Below the pieces are notes generated by a model. It was not told the DNA's origin and ran no database searches. It worked only from the letters and a program-made list of their open reading frames with translations. The translations under genes and the position numbers were made by a program. From Larkinella humicola (GTDB lineage Bacteria > Bacteroidota > Bacteroidia > Cytophagales > Spirosomataceae), in the NCBI RefSeq assembly GCF_008727875.1, contig NZ_VTWS01000001.1, forward strand, positions 496,001-560,000: a DNA stretch of 64,000 bases. Direction: 5' to 3'. Shown here piece after piece: positions 53,487 through 64,000 of the stretch (the stretch's first letter is position 1; every line of letters begins with the position of its first letter).

Positions 53487-53577
53487 GTTTACGGTATTCG
53501 GTTTACGGTGGCTGACGCATGCTCACTAGCGCGATGTATAATGCGTCAGCCACCGTAAACTGTAAACCGTAAACCAC
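53486..53577. repeat. 35-bp inverted repeat with GCTGACGCATGCTCAC core
   Basis: Left arm GGTTTACGGT...GGCTGACGCAT (53486-53520) and right arm 53541-53575 pair with three mismatches. The core GCTGACGCATGCTCAC is at 53511-53526, and its GCTGACGCAT half recurs in the right arm. The element fills the convergent gap between the SDR and BatE-like genes. Confidence 0.8.
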
Positions 53578-53581
53578 AAAG

Positions 53582-54316
53582 TTAAATCAACCACACACTA
53601 TCCTTCCGGACGTAGTACAGGCCGTCGTTCCAGAAGACGTGGAGCCAGACGTCCTGGCTGCCGAGGATGTTGACCTTGTGGCCCCGGTTGATCACATCGG
53701 CCACCGGGGCTGCGGACGAGGGATCGCGCCGGAGCAGAACGCGGTCGCGGTTGATGATCCCGGACTGGTAGCGTTCGGGCAGATTGACCAGCAGCAGCAA
53801 GCCCGTGAGGTAAGCCAGGACGATGAGTTTGTGCCGTCGGCGAGCCGGTTCGCGGTTGCGGTATTTCAGCCAGAAAATGCCAAAGGCATAGGTCCCCAGC
53901 AACACCAGCCCGAGCGTGATGTAGAGCCCATATTGCTTGTAGAACAGGTAAAAATAATTCAGATCATCGGTTTCGTAGCCCCGGAGGTTGTTCTGAATGG
54001 CCACATCATGCATCTTTTTCAGAATGGCTTCGTCGGGCCGACGGTCGAAATAAATTTGCAGATAATAGAGCATTTTGGCCACGTCGCCCTGTTTCTCCCA
54101 TACATACGCCAGCTTCAACAGCATCGGATCGGTCGGTTTATAGCCTTTTTGAAGGTGGGATTCATAGGCTTCTACGGCAGCCGGGTAGAGTCCCGCAGCA
54201 AACAGAGAATCAGCCTGATAGAGGGTCACGGACGTCGATGCTGCGGATGCGTTTCCGACCCGGAGGAACAGCAGAAATGAAAAAAAATAGAGCAATTTTA
54301 TAGGGTGACCTTGCAT
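53582..54316 (-). CDS. BatE-like TPR and SH3 membrane protein
   Basis: 244 residues from MQGHPIKLLYFFSFLL, giving a signal peptide that ends near SAA; the frame opens 17 codons upstream in the tRNA-Lys leader. A short TPR region (about 30-105), two membrane helices (about 130-152 and 168-185) and a C-terminal SH3-like domain (about 200-244) match BatE of the aerotolerance (Bat) operon. No other bat genes are next to it, so the family call is by domain order only. Confidence 0.7.
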   Translation of the reverse strand: MQGHPIKLLYFFSFLLFLRVGNASAASTSVTLYQADSLFAAGLYPAAVEAYESHLQKGYKPTDPMLLKLAYVWEKQGDVAKMLYYLQIYFDRRPDEAILKKMHDVAIQNNLRGYETDDLNYFYLFYKQYGLYITLGLVLLGTYAFGIFWLKYRNREPARRRHKLIVLAYLTGLLLLVNLPERYQSGIINRDRVLLRRDPSSAAPVADVINRGHKVNILGSQDVWLHVFWNDGLYYVRKDSVWLI

Positions 54317-54341
54317 TTTCACGTCAGAAAAGGTACTTTTG
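54311..54341 (+). promoter_or_regulatory. Promoter of tRNA-Lys
   Basis: TTG, 20 bp, TACTTTTG, the same -7 box as the other two tRNA genes. The leader before the tRNA would be about 86 nt. It overlaps the beginning of the divergent BatE-like gene. Confidence 0.6.
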
Positions 54342-54433
54342 CATCGCAATTTTGGGAAGCGACCCAAAATTACAAAAGGTAAAAGTAGAAAGGTTACGGT
54401 TCATAATCATTTCTTTTCGTCTTCACCTTTTTC

Positions 54434-54506
54434 GATCTGGTAGCTCAGCTGGTAGAGCAATACACTTTTAATGTATGGGTCCTGGGTTCGAATCCCAGCC
54501 GGATCA
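54434..54506 (+). tRNA. tRNA-Lys (TTT anticodon)
   Basis: 73 nt. Acceptor GATCTGG pairs with CCGGATC (one T·G pair), discriminator A, anticodon loop CTTTTAA, T-arm with GGTTCGAATCC. CCA follows directly in the genome (54507-54509), unlike the other two tRNAs here. Confidence 0.95.
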
Positions 54507-54541
54507 CCAAAAATACAGCGAAGACCCGCTTTCTTCACGAA

Positions 54542-54570
54542 CCCGCATCCTTCTCAGGGGCGGGATTTTT
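54542..54570 (+). terminator. Terminator of tRNA-Lys
   Basis: CCCGC and GCGGG flank a 13-base loop followed by ATTTTT, about 35 bp after the tRNA. Confidence 0.5.
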
Positions 54571-54655
54571 ATTGCATTCCACCACTCATTCATGCTCCTG
54601 CCAACTTTTTCACCGGCCATTCGTTTAAAAAGCAAATGAATGAACCATCCAATTC

Positions 54656-55198
54656 ATGAAAGCCCTCACACCGGCCTGTTTTTTCTTTCTTTTGATGGCA
54701 GGCGCTGCCTGTAGCTCGATTCGCGTCGTCAAGACCGAACCGGCTCCCAACTTTGCGTTGTCCAATTACCGGACGTTTGCCTTTTCGGACATCGAATCGA
54801 CAGGCGATATTCCCCAGAGCGGTTTTTACCGATCACAGGTCGATGGGTTGAAAGCCGCCATTGAAAAACAGTTGGTGAACAAAGGACTCCGTCGGGTCGA
54901 CACGCAGCCGGATCTGATGATGAACATTGGGATTGCGGTCGATGAGAAGACCCAGACCCGCGAAACGAATTTTCGCACAGATCCGCCCTATTACATCGGG
55001 CAACGGCGCTACAGCTGGCGGAGTCAGGAAATTCCCGTGGGTAAATACCGGCAGGGAACGATCGATGTACACCTGATCGATTCGAAGCGGAATGAGATGG
55101 TTTGGCAGGGGATTGTGGAAGGGGTTATCCCGAAGAAGCCGGGGAAGCTTCAGAAACAGATCGATGAAGGGATGGAAAAGCTGTTTTCCAAACTCTGA
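54656..55198 (+). CDS. DUF4136 lipoprotein
   Basis: 180 residues. Signal peptide with lipobox AGAAC and lipidated Cys19, then the DUF4136 domain: NYRTFAFSD opening, VDGLKAAIEKQLVNKGLRRVD, and the closing strand IDVHLIDSKRNEMVWQG. A periplasm-facing outer-membrane lipoprotein of unknown role, widespread in proteobacteria and Bacteroidota. It is followed by a perfect hairpin shared with the convergent DUF3127 gene. Confidence 0.9.
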   Translation: MKALTPACFFFLLMAGAACSSIRVVKTEPAPNFALSNYRTFAFSDIESTGDIPQSGFYRSQVDGLKAAIEKQLVNKGLRRVDTQPDLMMNIGIAVDEKTQTRETNFRTDPPYYIGQRRYSWRSQEIPVGKYRQGTIDVHLIDSKRNEMVWQGIVEGVIPKKPGKLQKQIDEGMEKLFSKL

Positions 55199-55200
55199 TT

Positions 55201-55233
55201 CGGGTGATTTTCGGCAGAACCGAAAATCACCCG
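55201..55233. terminator. Bidirectional hairpin between DUF4136 and DUF3127 genes
   Basis: Perfect 14-bp stem, CGGGTGATTTTCGG with its complement and loop CAGAA. It lacks a T-run on either side but is positioned to end both convergent genes. Confidence 0.55.
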
Positions 55234-55249
55234 AGAGGTCAGTTTACCC

Positions 55250-55651
55250 TTAGAACGGAAGTCCGTTGTCTTCTTCCTCAAACGTCGTCAGAGGGCGGTC
55301 TGCTGCGGCTGCACGGGGTTCCGAGCGACGGGGGGCAGCAGCTGGGGCTGATTGCGGTTCGTATCCTCCTCCACCGCCTTCGGCTGCTTCGATCCGCCAG
55401 GCCCGCACGTCGGTATACCAGCGGTCATTGTATTCGCGGGATTCGATGCTGATGGCGCATTTCATCGTGTCGCCCGGCGCATACTGCGCCAGTTCGGCGG
55501 CTTTTTCGCCCCAGGCCATCAGGCAGACTTGTTTGGGAAACTGGTCGATGGTTTCGAGTACAAATTGTTGCTTCGTCCAGGTTCCATTTTTCCCCTGACC
55601 CGATTGTTCAGGTAAAACTTTCACCAGTTTACCTACTAATTCCATTGCCAT
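55250..55651 (-). CDS. DUF3127 (single-stranded DNA-binding-like) protein
   Basis: 133 residues from MAMELVGKLVKVLPEQSG; the open frame extends 39 codons further but those residues are atypical. An OB-fold-like domain (about 1-95) with GTWTKQQFVLETIDQFPKQVCLMAWGEKAAEL and DTMKCAISIESREYNDRWYTDVRAWRIE is followed by a Gly/Pro/Ala-rich tail ending in acidic EEEDNGLPF. The tail closely resembles the acidic tip of SSB, which recruits partner proteins. Function unknown; ssDNA binding is likely by analogy. Confidence 0.85.
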   Translation of the reverse strand: MAMELVGKLVKVLPEQSGQGKNGTWTKQQFVLETIDQFPKQVCLMAWGEKAAELAQYAPGDTMKCAISIESREYNDRWYTDVRAWRIEAAEGGGGGYEPQSAPAAAPRRSEPRAAAADRPLTTFEEEDNGLPF

Positions 55652-55787
55652 ATGCTCTCTGTTATTTTCTGTTTGGTTCTTACGTTCAGAATTTCGTTTC
55701 GTCCGGCGAAGGTTGAAATGAATCGTTGAAGTTACAACATTTTGGCTTAATTTTCCCCAAAAAACCACCTCATCGATCCCCTGAATT

Positions 55788-56480
55788 ATGAAAATCGGAG
55801 TCTTGCTACACGGAAACGGCGTCTACGATGGCACCGAAATTCACGAAGCCGTTTTGACACTGCTGGCCCTGGCAGAAGTGGGTGCCGAGACGGTTTGCAT
55901 CGCCCCGGATGTGGACCAATACCACGCGATCAACCACCTGACGGGTGAGGAAATGCCGGAAACCCGCAACGTGCTGGTCGAATCGGCCCGAATTGCGCGG
56001 GGCAACATCCGGAATCTGGCCACCCTGACCGCCGACGAACTGGATGGGCTGGTGATGCCGGGCGGTTTTGGTACGGCCAAAAATATTACGAAATGGGCGT
56101 TTGAAGGCCCGCAGGGTGCGATCCTGGAACCGGTCAAGCAATTCATCCTCGACCTGGTTTCGCTCAAGAAACCGATTGTCGCCCTTTGCATGAGTCCCAC
56201 CACGCTGGCCAAAGCCCTGGAGGGCAGCGGAATTTCGGCCACGCTCACGGTGGGGTCGGACCGGGAAGAAAGCCCGTATGAAATCAGCGGAATTGCCGCC
56301 GGAATCACTTCGCTTGGCCACCACGCTGAGATGAAAACCGTTCGGGAAATTTCAGTCGATCGGGAAAACAAGATCATTACCGCACCCTGTTACATGATGG
56401 AAGCGTCCATCCTGGACGTCCGCGATAACATCCGGGCCGCCATCGATGAATTGGTGGTGCTGTTAAAGGGGGACGATTGA
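55788..56480 (+). CDS. elbB: Isoprenoid biosynthesis glyoxalase ElbB-like protein
   Basis: 230 residues of the DJ-1/PfpI superfamily, class I glutamine-amidotransferase-like fold. MKIGVLLHGNGVYDGTEIHEAVLTL opens the protein, the conserved GLVMPGGFGTAKNITKWA forms the oxyanion turn, and VALCMSPTTLAKAL holds the nucleophile Cys. E. coli ElbB has glyoxalase activity and was linked to isoprenoid synthesis. The stop codon lies in the left arm of a 41-bp perfect inverted repeat. Confidence 0.92.
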   Translation: MKIGVLLHGNGVYDGTEIHEAVLTLLALAEVGAETVCIAPDVDQYHAINHLTGEEMPETRNVLVESARIARGNIRNLATLTADELDGLVMPGGFGTAKNITKWAFEGPQGAILEPVKQFILDLVSLKKPIVALCMSPTTLAKALEGSGISATLTVGSDREESPYEISGIAAGITSLGHHAEMKTVREISVDRENKIITAPCYMMEASILDVRDNIRAAIDELVVLLKGDD

Positions 56481-56595
56481 CGGTTGACCATGGACCGTTG
56501 ACGATGGACCATTGACGATGGACCGTTATTCGGAGAGAAGAGAAGCCATTTCGACAATGGTCCATCGTCAACGGTCCATGGTCAACCGTCAATCG
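56474..56595. repeat. Perfect 41-bp inverted repeat
   Basis: Arms 56474-56514 and 56555-56595 are exact reverse complements around a 40-base loop. Each arm is built of TTGACGATGGACC-like words in tandem. The elbB stop codon is part of the left arm. The word TGACGATGG also occurs in the 35.8-kb element. Confidence 0.85.
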
Positions 56596-56602
56596 TCCCC
56601 CC

Positions 56603-56720
56603 ACAAAAAAACACTGGCTCTTCTATCGGGAGAAGAGCCAGGTTCAGTGCTAACCTATGATGAACGAACCAGCCCGGTAGTAGAACCACCGACCTGAATA
56701 GGGTCCGCGCTTTTGTTTTT
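56603..56720 (-). ncRNA. Candidate small RNA with terminal hairpin
   Basis: On the minus strand a row of small hairpins (GACC...GGTC; GGTGG-TTCTA-CTACC; GGTT...AACC) leads to a perfect 11-bp stem, CTGGCTCTTCT with its complement (56614-56641), followed by a seven-T run. There is no minus-strand gene upstream for this terminator to serve. No consensus promoter is obvious. Not recognised as tmRNA, SRP or 6S RNA. Confidence 0.4.
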
Positions 56721-56821
56721 CACGCCAGCTACGAACCACTATACGTTCTGGGTCATAAAGGCACAGAGATCACTGCACATACTGATGGTCGCATCATTTT
56801 TTAGTAATAAGGAAAGACGCC

Positions 56822-56852
56822 TTGGTTTTTTGAGTGCAAGTGCCTACTTTTG
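56822..56852 (+). promoter_or_regulatory. Promoter of tRNA-Leu
   Basis: TTG, 20 bp, TACTTTTG, giving a leader of about 20 nt. Confidence 0.6.
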
Positions 56853-56877
56853 CATCCACAAAAAATACGGTTTTCCT

Positions 56878-56960
56878 GTCCATGTGGTGGAATTGGTAGA
56901 CACGCCATCTTGAGGGGGTGGTGCCGTCATGGTGTGAGGGTTCGAATCCCTCCGTGGACA
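56878..56960 (+). tRNA. tRNA-Leu (GAG anticodon)
   Basis: 83 nt with a long variable arm. Acceptor GTCCATG pairs with CGTGGAC, discriminator A, anticodon loop TTGAGGG in the stem CCATC/GGTGG, T-arm GAGGGTTCGAATCCCTC. CCA is not encoded. Confidence 0.95.
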
Positions 56961-56971
56961 CATTGAAATCG

Positions 56972-57008
56972 AAAATCCCCGTAAGCGGCTGTTTACGGGG
57001 ATTTTTTT
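56972..57008 (+). terminator. Terminator of tRNA-Leu
   Basis: AAATCCCCGTAA and TTACGGGGATTT around a short loop, followed by a run of T. Confidence 0.85.
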
Positions 57009-57295
57009 GTAGTAAACGATTGATGAAGCGTTCTTCAGCTTAAGATTAATTAATTTCTTCTTCAGTTCACCCTCAGTTTGTTCGGGTAGAATTTGCATTC
57101 TAAATGCACGTAATTCGGCCTCCCACCACCCTACGAACGACCCCGTCGGGCATCGAATAAGTGCGTGTCAATGAGGAGCCAAGTCGTAGTACGATGGGCG
57201 GCATTCCCGGTTTGATAAAAATGAATTTTGAATAGAGCGTAACAAGACCTGCGCACAGGGGGTTTAGGGTACCATCATCCCAATTGAGAAAACGA

Positions 57296-57667
57296 ATGAA
57301 ATCACTTTACTGCATCGGCCTGCTAACCGTCTCGAACATTTTTATGACCCTGGCCTGGTATGGCCACCTTCAACTCAAAAACTATCCATTCATCGCAAAA
57401 CTGTCTCTGTTCGGCATTGTCATGCTCAGTTGGGGGCTGGCTTTTTTTGAGTATGTGTTTCAGGTGCCGGCCAACCGAATTGGCTCCAACGAAACGGGGG
57501 GTCCATTTTCCTTATTCGAATTGAAAACGATTCAAGAAGCGGTTTCGCTGACGGTCTTTACACTCATCACGGTTTACTTTTTCAAAACGGATAAACTAGC
57601 CTGGAATCACCTGGTGGGGTTTGCCTTCATGGTCATAGCCGTCTTTTTTATTTTCAAAAAATGGTAA
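57296..57667 (+). CDS. DMT family protein (DUF486)
   Basis: 123 residues from MKSLYCIGLLTVSNIFMTLAWYGHL, the usual DUF486 start; a TTG in frame lies four codons upstream. Four membrane helices. The signature FFEYVFQVPANRIG near 55 and FFKTDKLAWNHLVGF near 100 are diagnostic. Probably a small transporter or subunit of unknown cargo. It overlaps the MFS gene by seven bases, so both are co-translated. Confidence 0.9.
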   Translation: MKSLYCIGLLTVSNIFMTLAWYGHLQLKNYPFIAKLSLFGIVMLSWGLAFFEYVFQVPANRIGSNETGGPFSLFELKTIQEAVSLTVFTLITVYFFKTDKLAWNHLVGFAFMVIAVFFIFKKW

Positions 57668-58914
57668 GAGCATCTCCTGAAATTCCGGCATCCATCCCCA
57701 CCAGGACAAGCTTGCGGGCACTGGATGCGGCCAATTTCTTCCTGGCGGATGTGCGTGACGGCCTTGGCCCCTACCTGGCCATCTATTTACTCGCCACGCG
57801 ACATTGGAACGCCCAGGATATCGGAATCGCCATGTCACTTATGGGCATTGCAACCGTTGTGGCCCAAACACCTGCCGGAATACTCGTTGACCGCACGCGA
57901 CGGAAACGTCTGTTATCGATTCTGGCCGCTCTGCTGATTGCTTCGGCCGCTCTGCTTACCGTTCTGTGGCCCCGCTATGAAATTATTCTGGGTGGACAGG
58001 TCCTCATGGGCTTTGCTGCGGCCTGGTTTGTTCCGGCGGTTGCTGCTATCACGCTCGGCCTGGTTGGACCCAAAGCGCTTGATAATCGGATTGGCCGGAA
58101 TGAAACCTTCAACCATGCGGGCAATGTAGTTGCCGCCATACTGGCTGGTCTCATTGGGTATTATGTACAAACGGAAGGTATTTTTGTCTTGCTTGCCATG
58201 ATGTCGCTTGTGAGCAGTGTATCCCTCTGGCGGATTCGGGAAGATGACATTGACCATGAAATGGCCCGGGGCAAAAGCTCCACCGAAAAAGGGGAGGAAA
58301 AGGAAGACAAAGCGACGGGGATTCAAGCCGTGATGGGAAACCGATCGATCCTGTTTTTTGCTCTGGCTTGCGTGTTATTCCACTTTGCAAATGCCGCCAT
58401 GCTGCCCCTGCTGGGCCAGCGCCTGGCCCAGGGAAGTAGTGCCGGGGCTTCATCAGCGTACATGTCGGCCTGCATCATCGTGGCACAAGTGGTCATGATT
58501 CCTGTCAGTCACGTTACCGGACAACTGGCTACGCTAGGCCGTAAGCGGTTGTTACTGATTGCATTTGCCGTATTACCCATTCGGGGACTGCTTTATACGC
58601 TGACAAACGACCCAATTTTGCTGGTAGCCATTCAGATCCTGGATGGGATTGGAGCGGGCATTTTTGGCGTCCTATCGATTCTGATGGTATCCGATCTGAC
58701 CAGCGGGAGCGGATTGTTCAACACCACGCAGGGTGCCATTGCGACCGCCGTTGGCTTGGGTGCATCACTCAGCAATGCTTTTTCGGGTGCCCTCCTCCAG
58801 CGAACCAGCTACCATGTGGCATTCCTGACTCTGGCCGGATTAGCCGTCATTGCCCTGGCCGTGTTGTGGTTCTTTGTACCGGAAACCCGCCCGAAAGCAC
58901 ACCAAAGGATGTGA
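57661..58914 (+). CDS. MFS transporter
   Basis: 417 residues with twelve predicted membrane helices and a charged central loop (about 195-220, rich in Lys and Glu). The loop 2-3 motif is AGILVDRTRRKRLL, fitting the MFS G-x-L-x-D-R-x-x-R-K pattern. Efflux-type major facilitators of this pattern move small compounds with proton exchange; substrate unknown. Translationally coupled to the DUF486 gene. Confidence 0.9.
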   Translation: MVRASPEIPASIPTRTSLRALDAANFFLADVRDGLGPYLAIYLLATRHWNAQDIGIAMSLMGIATVVAQTPAGILVDRTRRKRLLSILAALLIASAALLTVLWPRYEIILGGQVLMGFAAAWFVPAVAAITLGLVGPKALDNRIGRNETFNHAGNVVAAILAGLIGYYVQTEGIFVLLAMMSLVSSVSLWRIREDDIDHEMARGKSSTEKGEEKEDKATGIQAVMGNRSILFFALACVLFHFANAAMLPLLGQRLAQGSSAGASSAYMSACIIVAQVVMIPVSHVTGQLATLGRKRLLLIAFAVLPIRGLLYTLTNDPILLVAIQILDGIGAGIFGVLSILMVSDLTSGSGLFNTTQGAIATAVGLGASLSNAFSGALLQRTSYHVAFLTLAGLAVIALAVLWFFVPETRPKAHQRM

Positions 58915-58963
58915 CACCCGATACGAAGTGCGCATGCAGAAATAAAGATAGCTTATTGACACC

Positions 58964-63142
<4,179 letters not shown>

Positions 63143-63381
63143 GTAAAAGGCCCAGAGATTCTAAAAGTGCAATATAGGTTTATTCTTAGATACTTTATAT
63201 AGCTGTCTGATAATTGCATCCCTAACAAAAATTGATCCTGATTTTCGGGATTGACCACTAGCTATTTTTACGGAGCTTTTTTTTACGCCCGCAGGCCCGT
63301 TTTCCAGCCTGCGGCCTGGTTCCTGCCCCCTCATTTCCGGGAAATTTCGTACCTTGGAGTACGCAACATCCAACCGTTCCG

Positions 63382-63999
63382 ATGTGTTATTCCGTCAATG
63401 CCCGGGCTGAACTGGTCGAATTGGCAAAATTGAATAAAATTCTGCGATACCCGGATTCATATGTTTCAGTGGGAAAAATTTCCGGTTTTGCTCATCCGCC
63501 GCTGCCCGTTATTACGCAGGAAAATCCGCAGGAAATCCAGCTTTTTCAATGGGGATTATTACCGGTCTGGGCCCGGGAAGACAAAGCGGCCGAGTTGGCC
63601 AACATGACCCTCAATGCCAGGGAAGATTCGATTTTTGAAAAACCGTCTTTTCGGGATAGCATCCAGTCAAAACGCTGCCTGCTGCTCATCGACGGTTTTT
63701 ACGAATGGCGCCACGAAGGGAAACAGAAAATTCCGTACTACATCACCCTGACGGATCAAAAACCGTTTGCCCTGGGCGGCATTTATTCGGTCTGGAAAAA
63801 CCGGCCGACCTTTTCGATCGTGACCACGAAGGCCAACCCGCTCATGGAATACATTCACAATACTAAAAAGCGCATGCCGCTCATTCTGAACCGTGAAGAA
63901 GAACGGCGCTGGCTTGACCCGGAGCTGACCAGGGCCGAAATCAAGGAGCTGATGCAGCCGCTGGACGAAGGGCAGATGGAAGCGAAGGTGATAGCGTAA
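63382..63999 (+). CDS. SRAP family protein (HMCES/YedK-like, DNA-protein crosslink)
   Basis: 205 residues, complete; the TAA is one base before the window end. Met1 is removed to expose Cys2 (MCYSVNARAEL), which forms a covalent thiazolidine with abasic sites in single-stranded DNA. The other catalytic residues are visible: Asn in MTLNARED, Glu in GFYEWRHEG, and His in YIHNTKKRMPLIL. Length suits the family (about 200-230). The family shields abasic sites at replication forks; the older name is SOS-response-associated peptidase. No neighbouring repair gene can be seen before the window ends. Confidence 0.95.
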   Translation: MCYSVNARAELVELAKLNKILRYPDSYVSVGKISGFAHPPLPVITQENPQEIQLFQWGLLPVWAREDKAAELANMTLNAREDSIFEKPSFRDSIQSKRCLLLIDGFYEWRHEGKQKIPYYITLTDQKPFALGGIYSVWKNRPTFSIVTTKANPLMEYIHNTKKRMPLILNREEERRWLDPELTRAEIKELMQPLDEGQMEAKVIA

Positions 64000-64000
64000 G

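Noticed and set aside
56844-57098. 84-codon minus-strand frame across tRNA-Leu
   Set aside because: Its middle (RRDSNPHTMTAPPPQDGVSTNSTTW) is simply the antisense of the tRNA, a well-known false gene.

Overview
The window is a stretch of bacterial chromosome with every sign of the phylum Bacteroidota, most likely a gliding-type Cytophagales genus such as Spirosoma or Larkinella (inference). The evidence is type IX secretion sorting domains, a gliding-motility C-terminal domain, a BtuB/BtuG-type vitamin B12 locus, two-component propeller kinases, a short primary sigma factor of the Bacteroidota kind, and promoters of the form TTG-N19/20-TAnnTTTG. No phage, insertion sequence, CRISPR array or rRNA operon was seen. 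Most of the window is core chromosome.

Layout. 0-5.5 kb: response regulator, gyrA, a secreted TPR protein and a small membrane protein. 5.6-9.75 kb: a B12 uptake operon (TonB-dependent receptor, BtuG-like lipoprotein, PP-loop ATPase) behind its own promoter and a cobalamin riboswitch. 9.75-13.3 kb: an HTH regulator with a phased operator-like array, dapD, a 1 kb AT-rich gene-poor stretch holding a second phased array, and gapA. 13.3-22.3 kb: a leftward envelope cluster (large TPR protein, plugless beta-barrel, HU/SPOR protein, TonB protein) running into folC and trmB. 22.4-33.3 kb: M61 peptidase, TPR lipoprotein, menD, rpoD, pnp, rpsO, an LptF/LptG permease and a START-like protein. 33.3-38.6 kb: tRNA-Met, then a leftward run of holA, acpH, dCMP deaminase, ABC1 kinase, TetR regulator and yajQ. 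38.6-49.6 kb: an SDR dehydrogenase, a T9SS cargo protein, comEC with a GNAT gene, an M43 metalloprotease, phoH, dnaB and rlmD. 49.7-58.9 kb: a giant gliding-associated surface protein, CHRD lipoprotein, SDR, BatE-like protein, tRNA-Lys, DUF4136 lipoprotein, DUF3127 protein, elbB, tRNA-Leu, a DMT-family protein and an MFS transporter. 59-64 kb: a 1392-residue hybrid sensor kinase and an SRAP (HMCES/YedK) protein.

The less ordinary content is non-coding. Two AT-rich regulatory stretches carry short motifs repeated at about two helical turns: TGTAAA upstream of the HTH gene and TTAGTA upstream of gapA. Around a dozen long inverted repeats sit between genes, mostly at convergent boundaries. Two have perfect arms of 53 and 41 bp, and three share a 16-bp core beginning GCTGACGC although one of them has unrelated arms. 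A copy of one such repeat word encodes the signal peptide of a TPR lipoprotein. A terminator-ended series of small hairpins on the minus strand near tRNA-Leu may be an unannotated small RNA.

All functions are assigned by reading motifs and family resemblance; no database search was possible.
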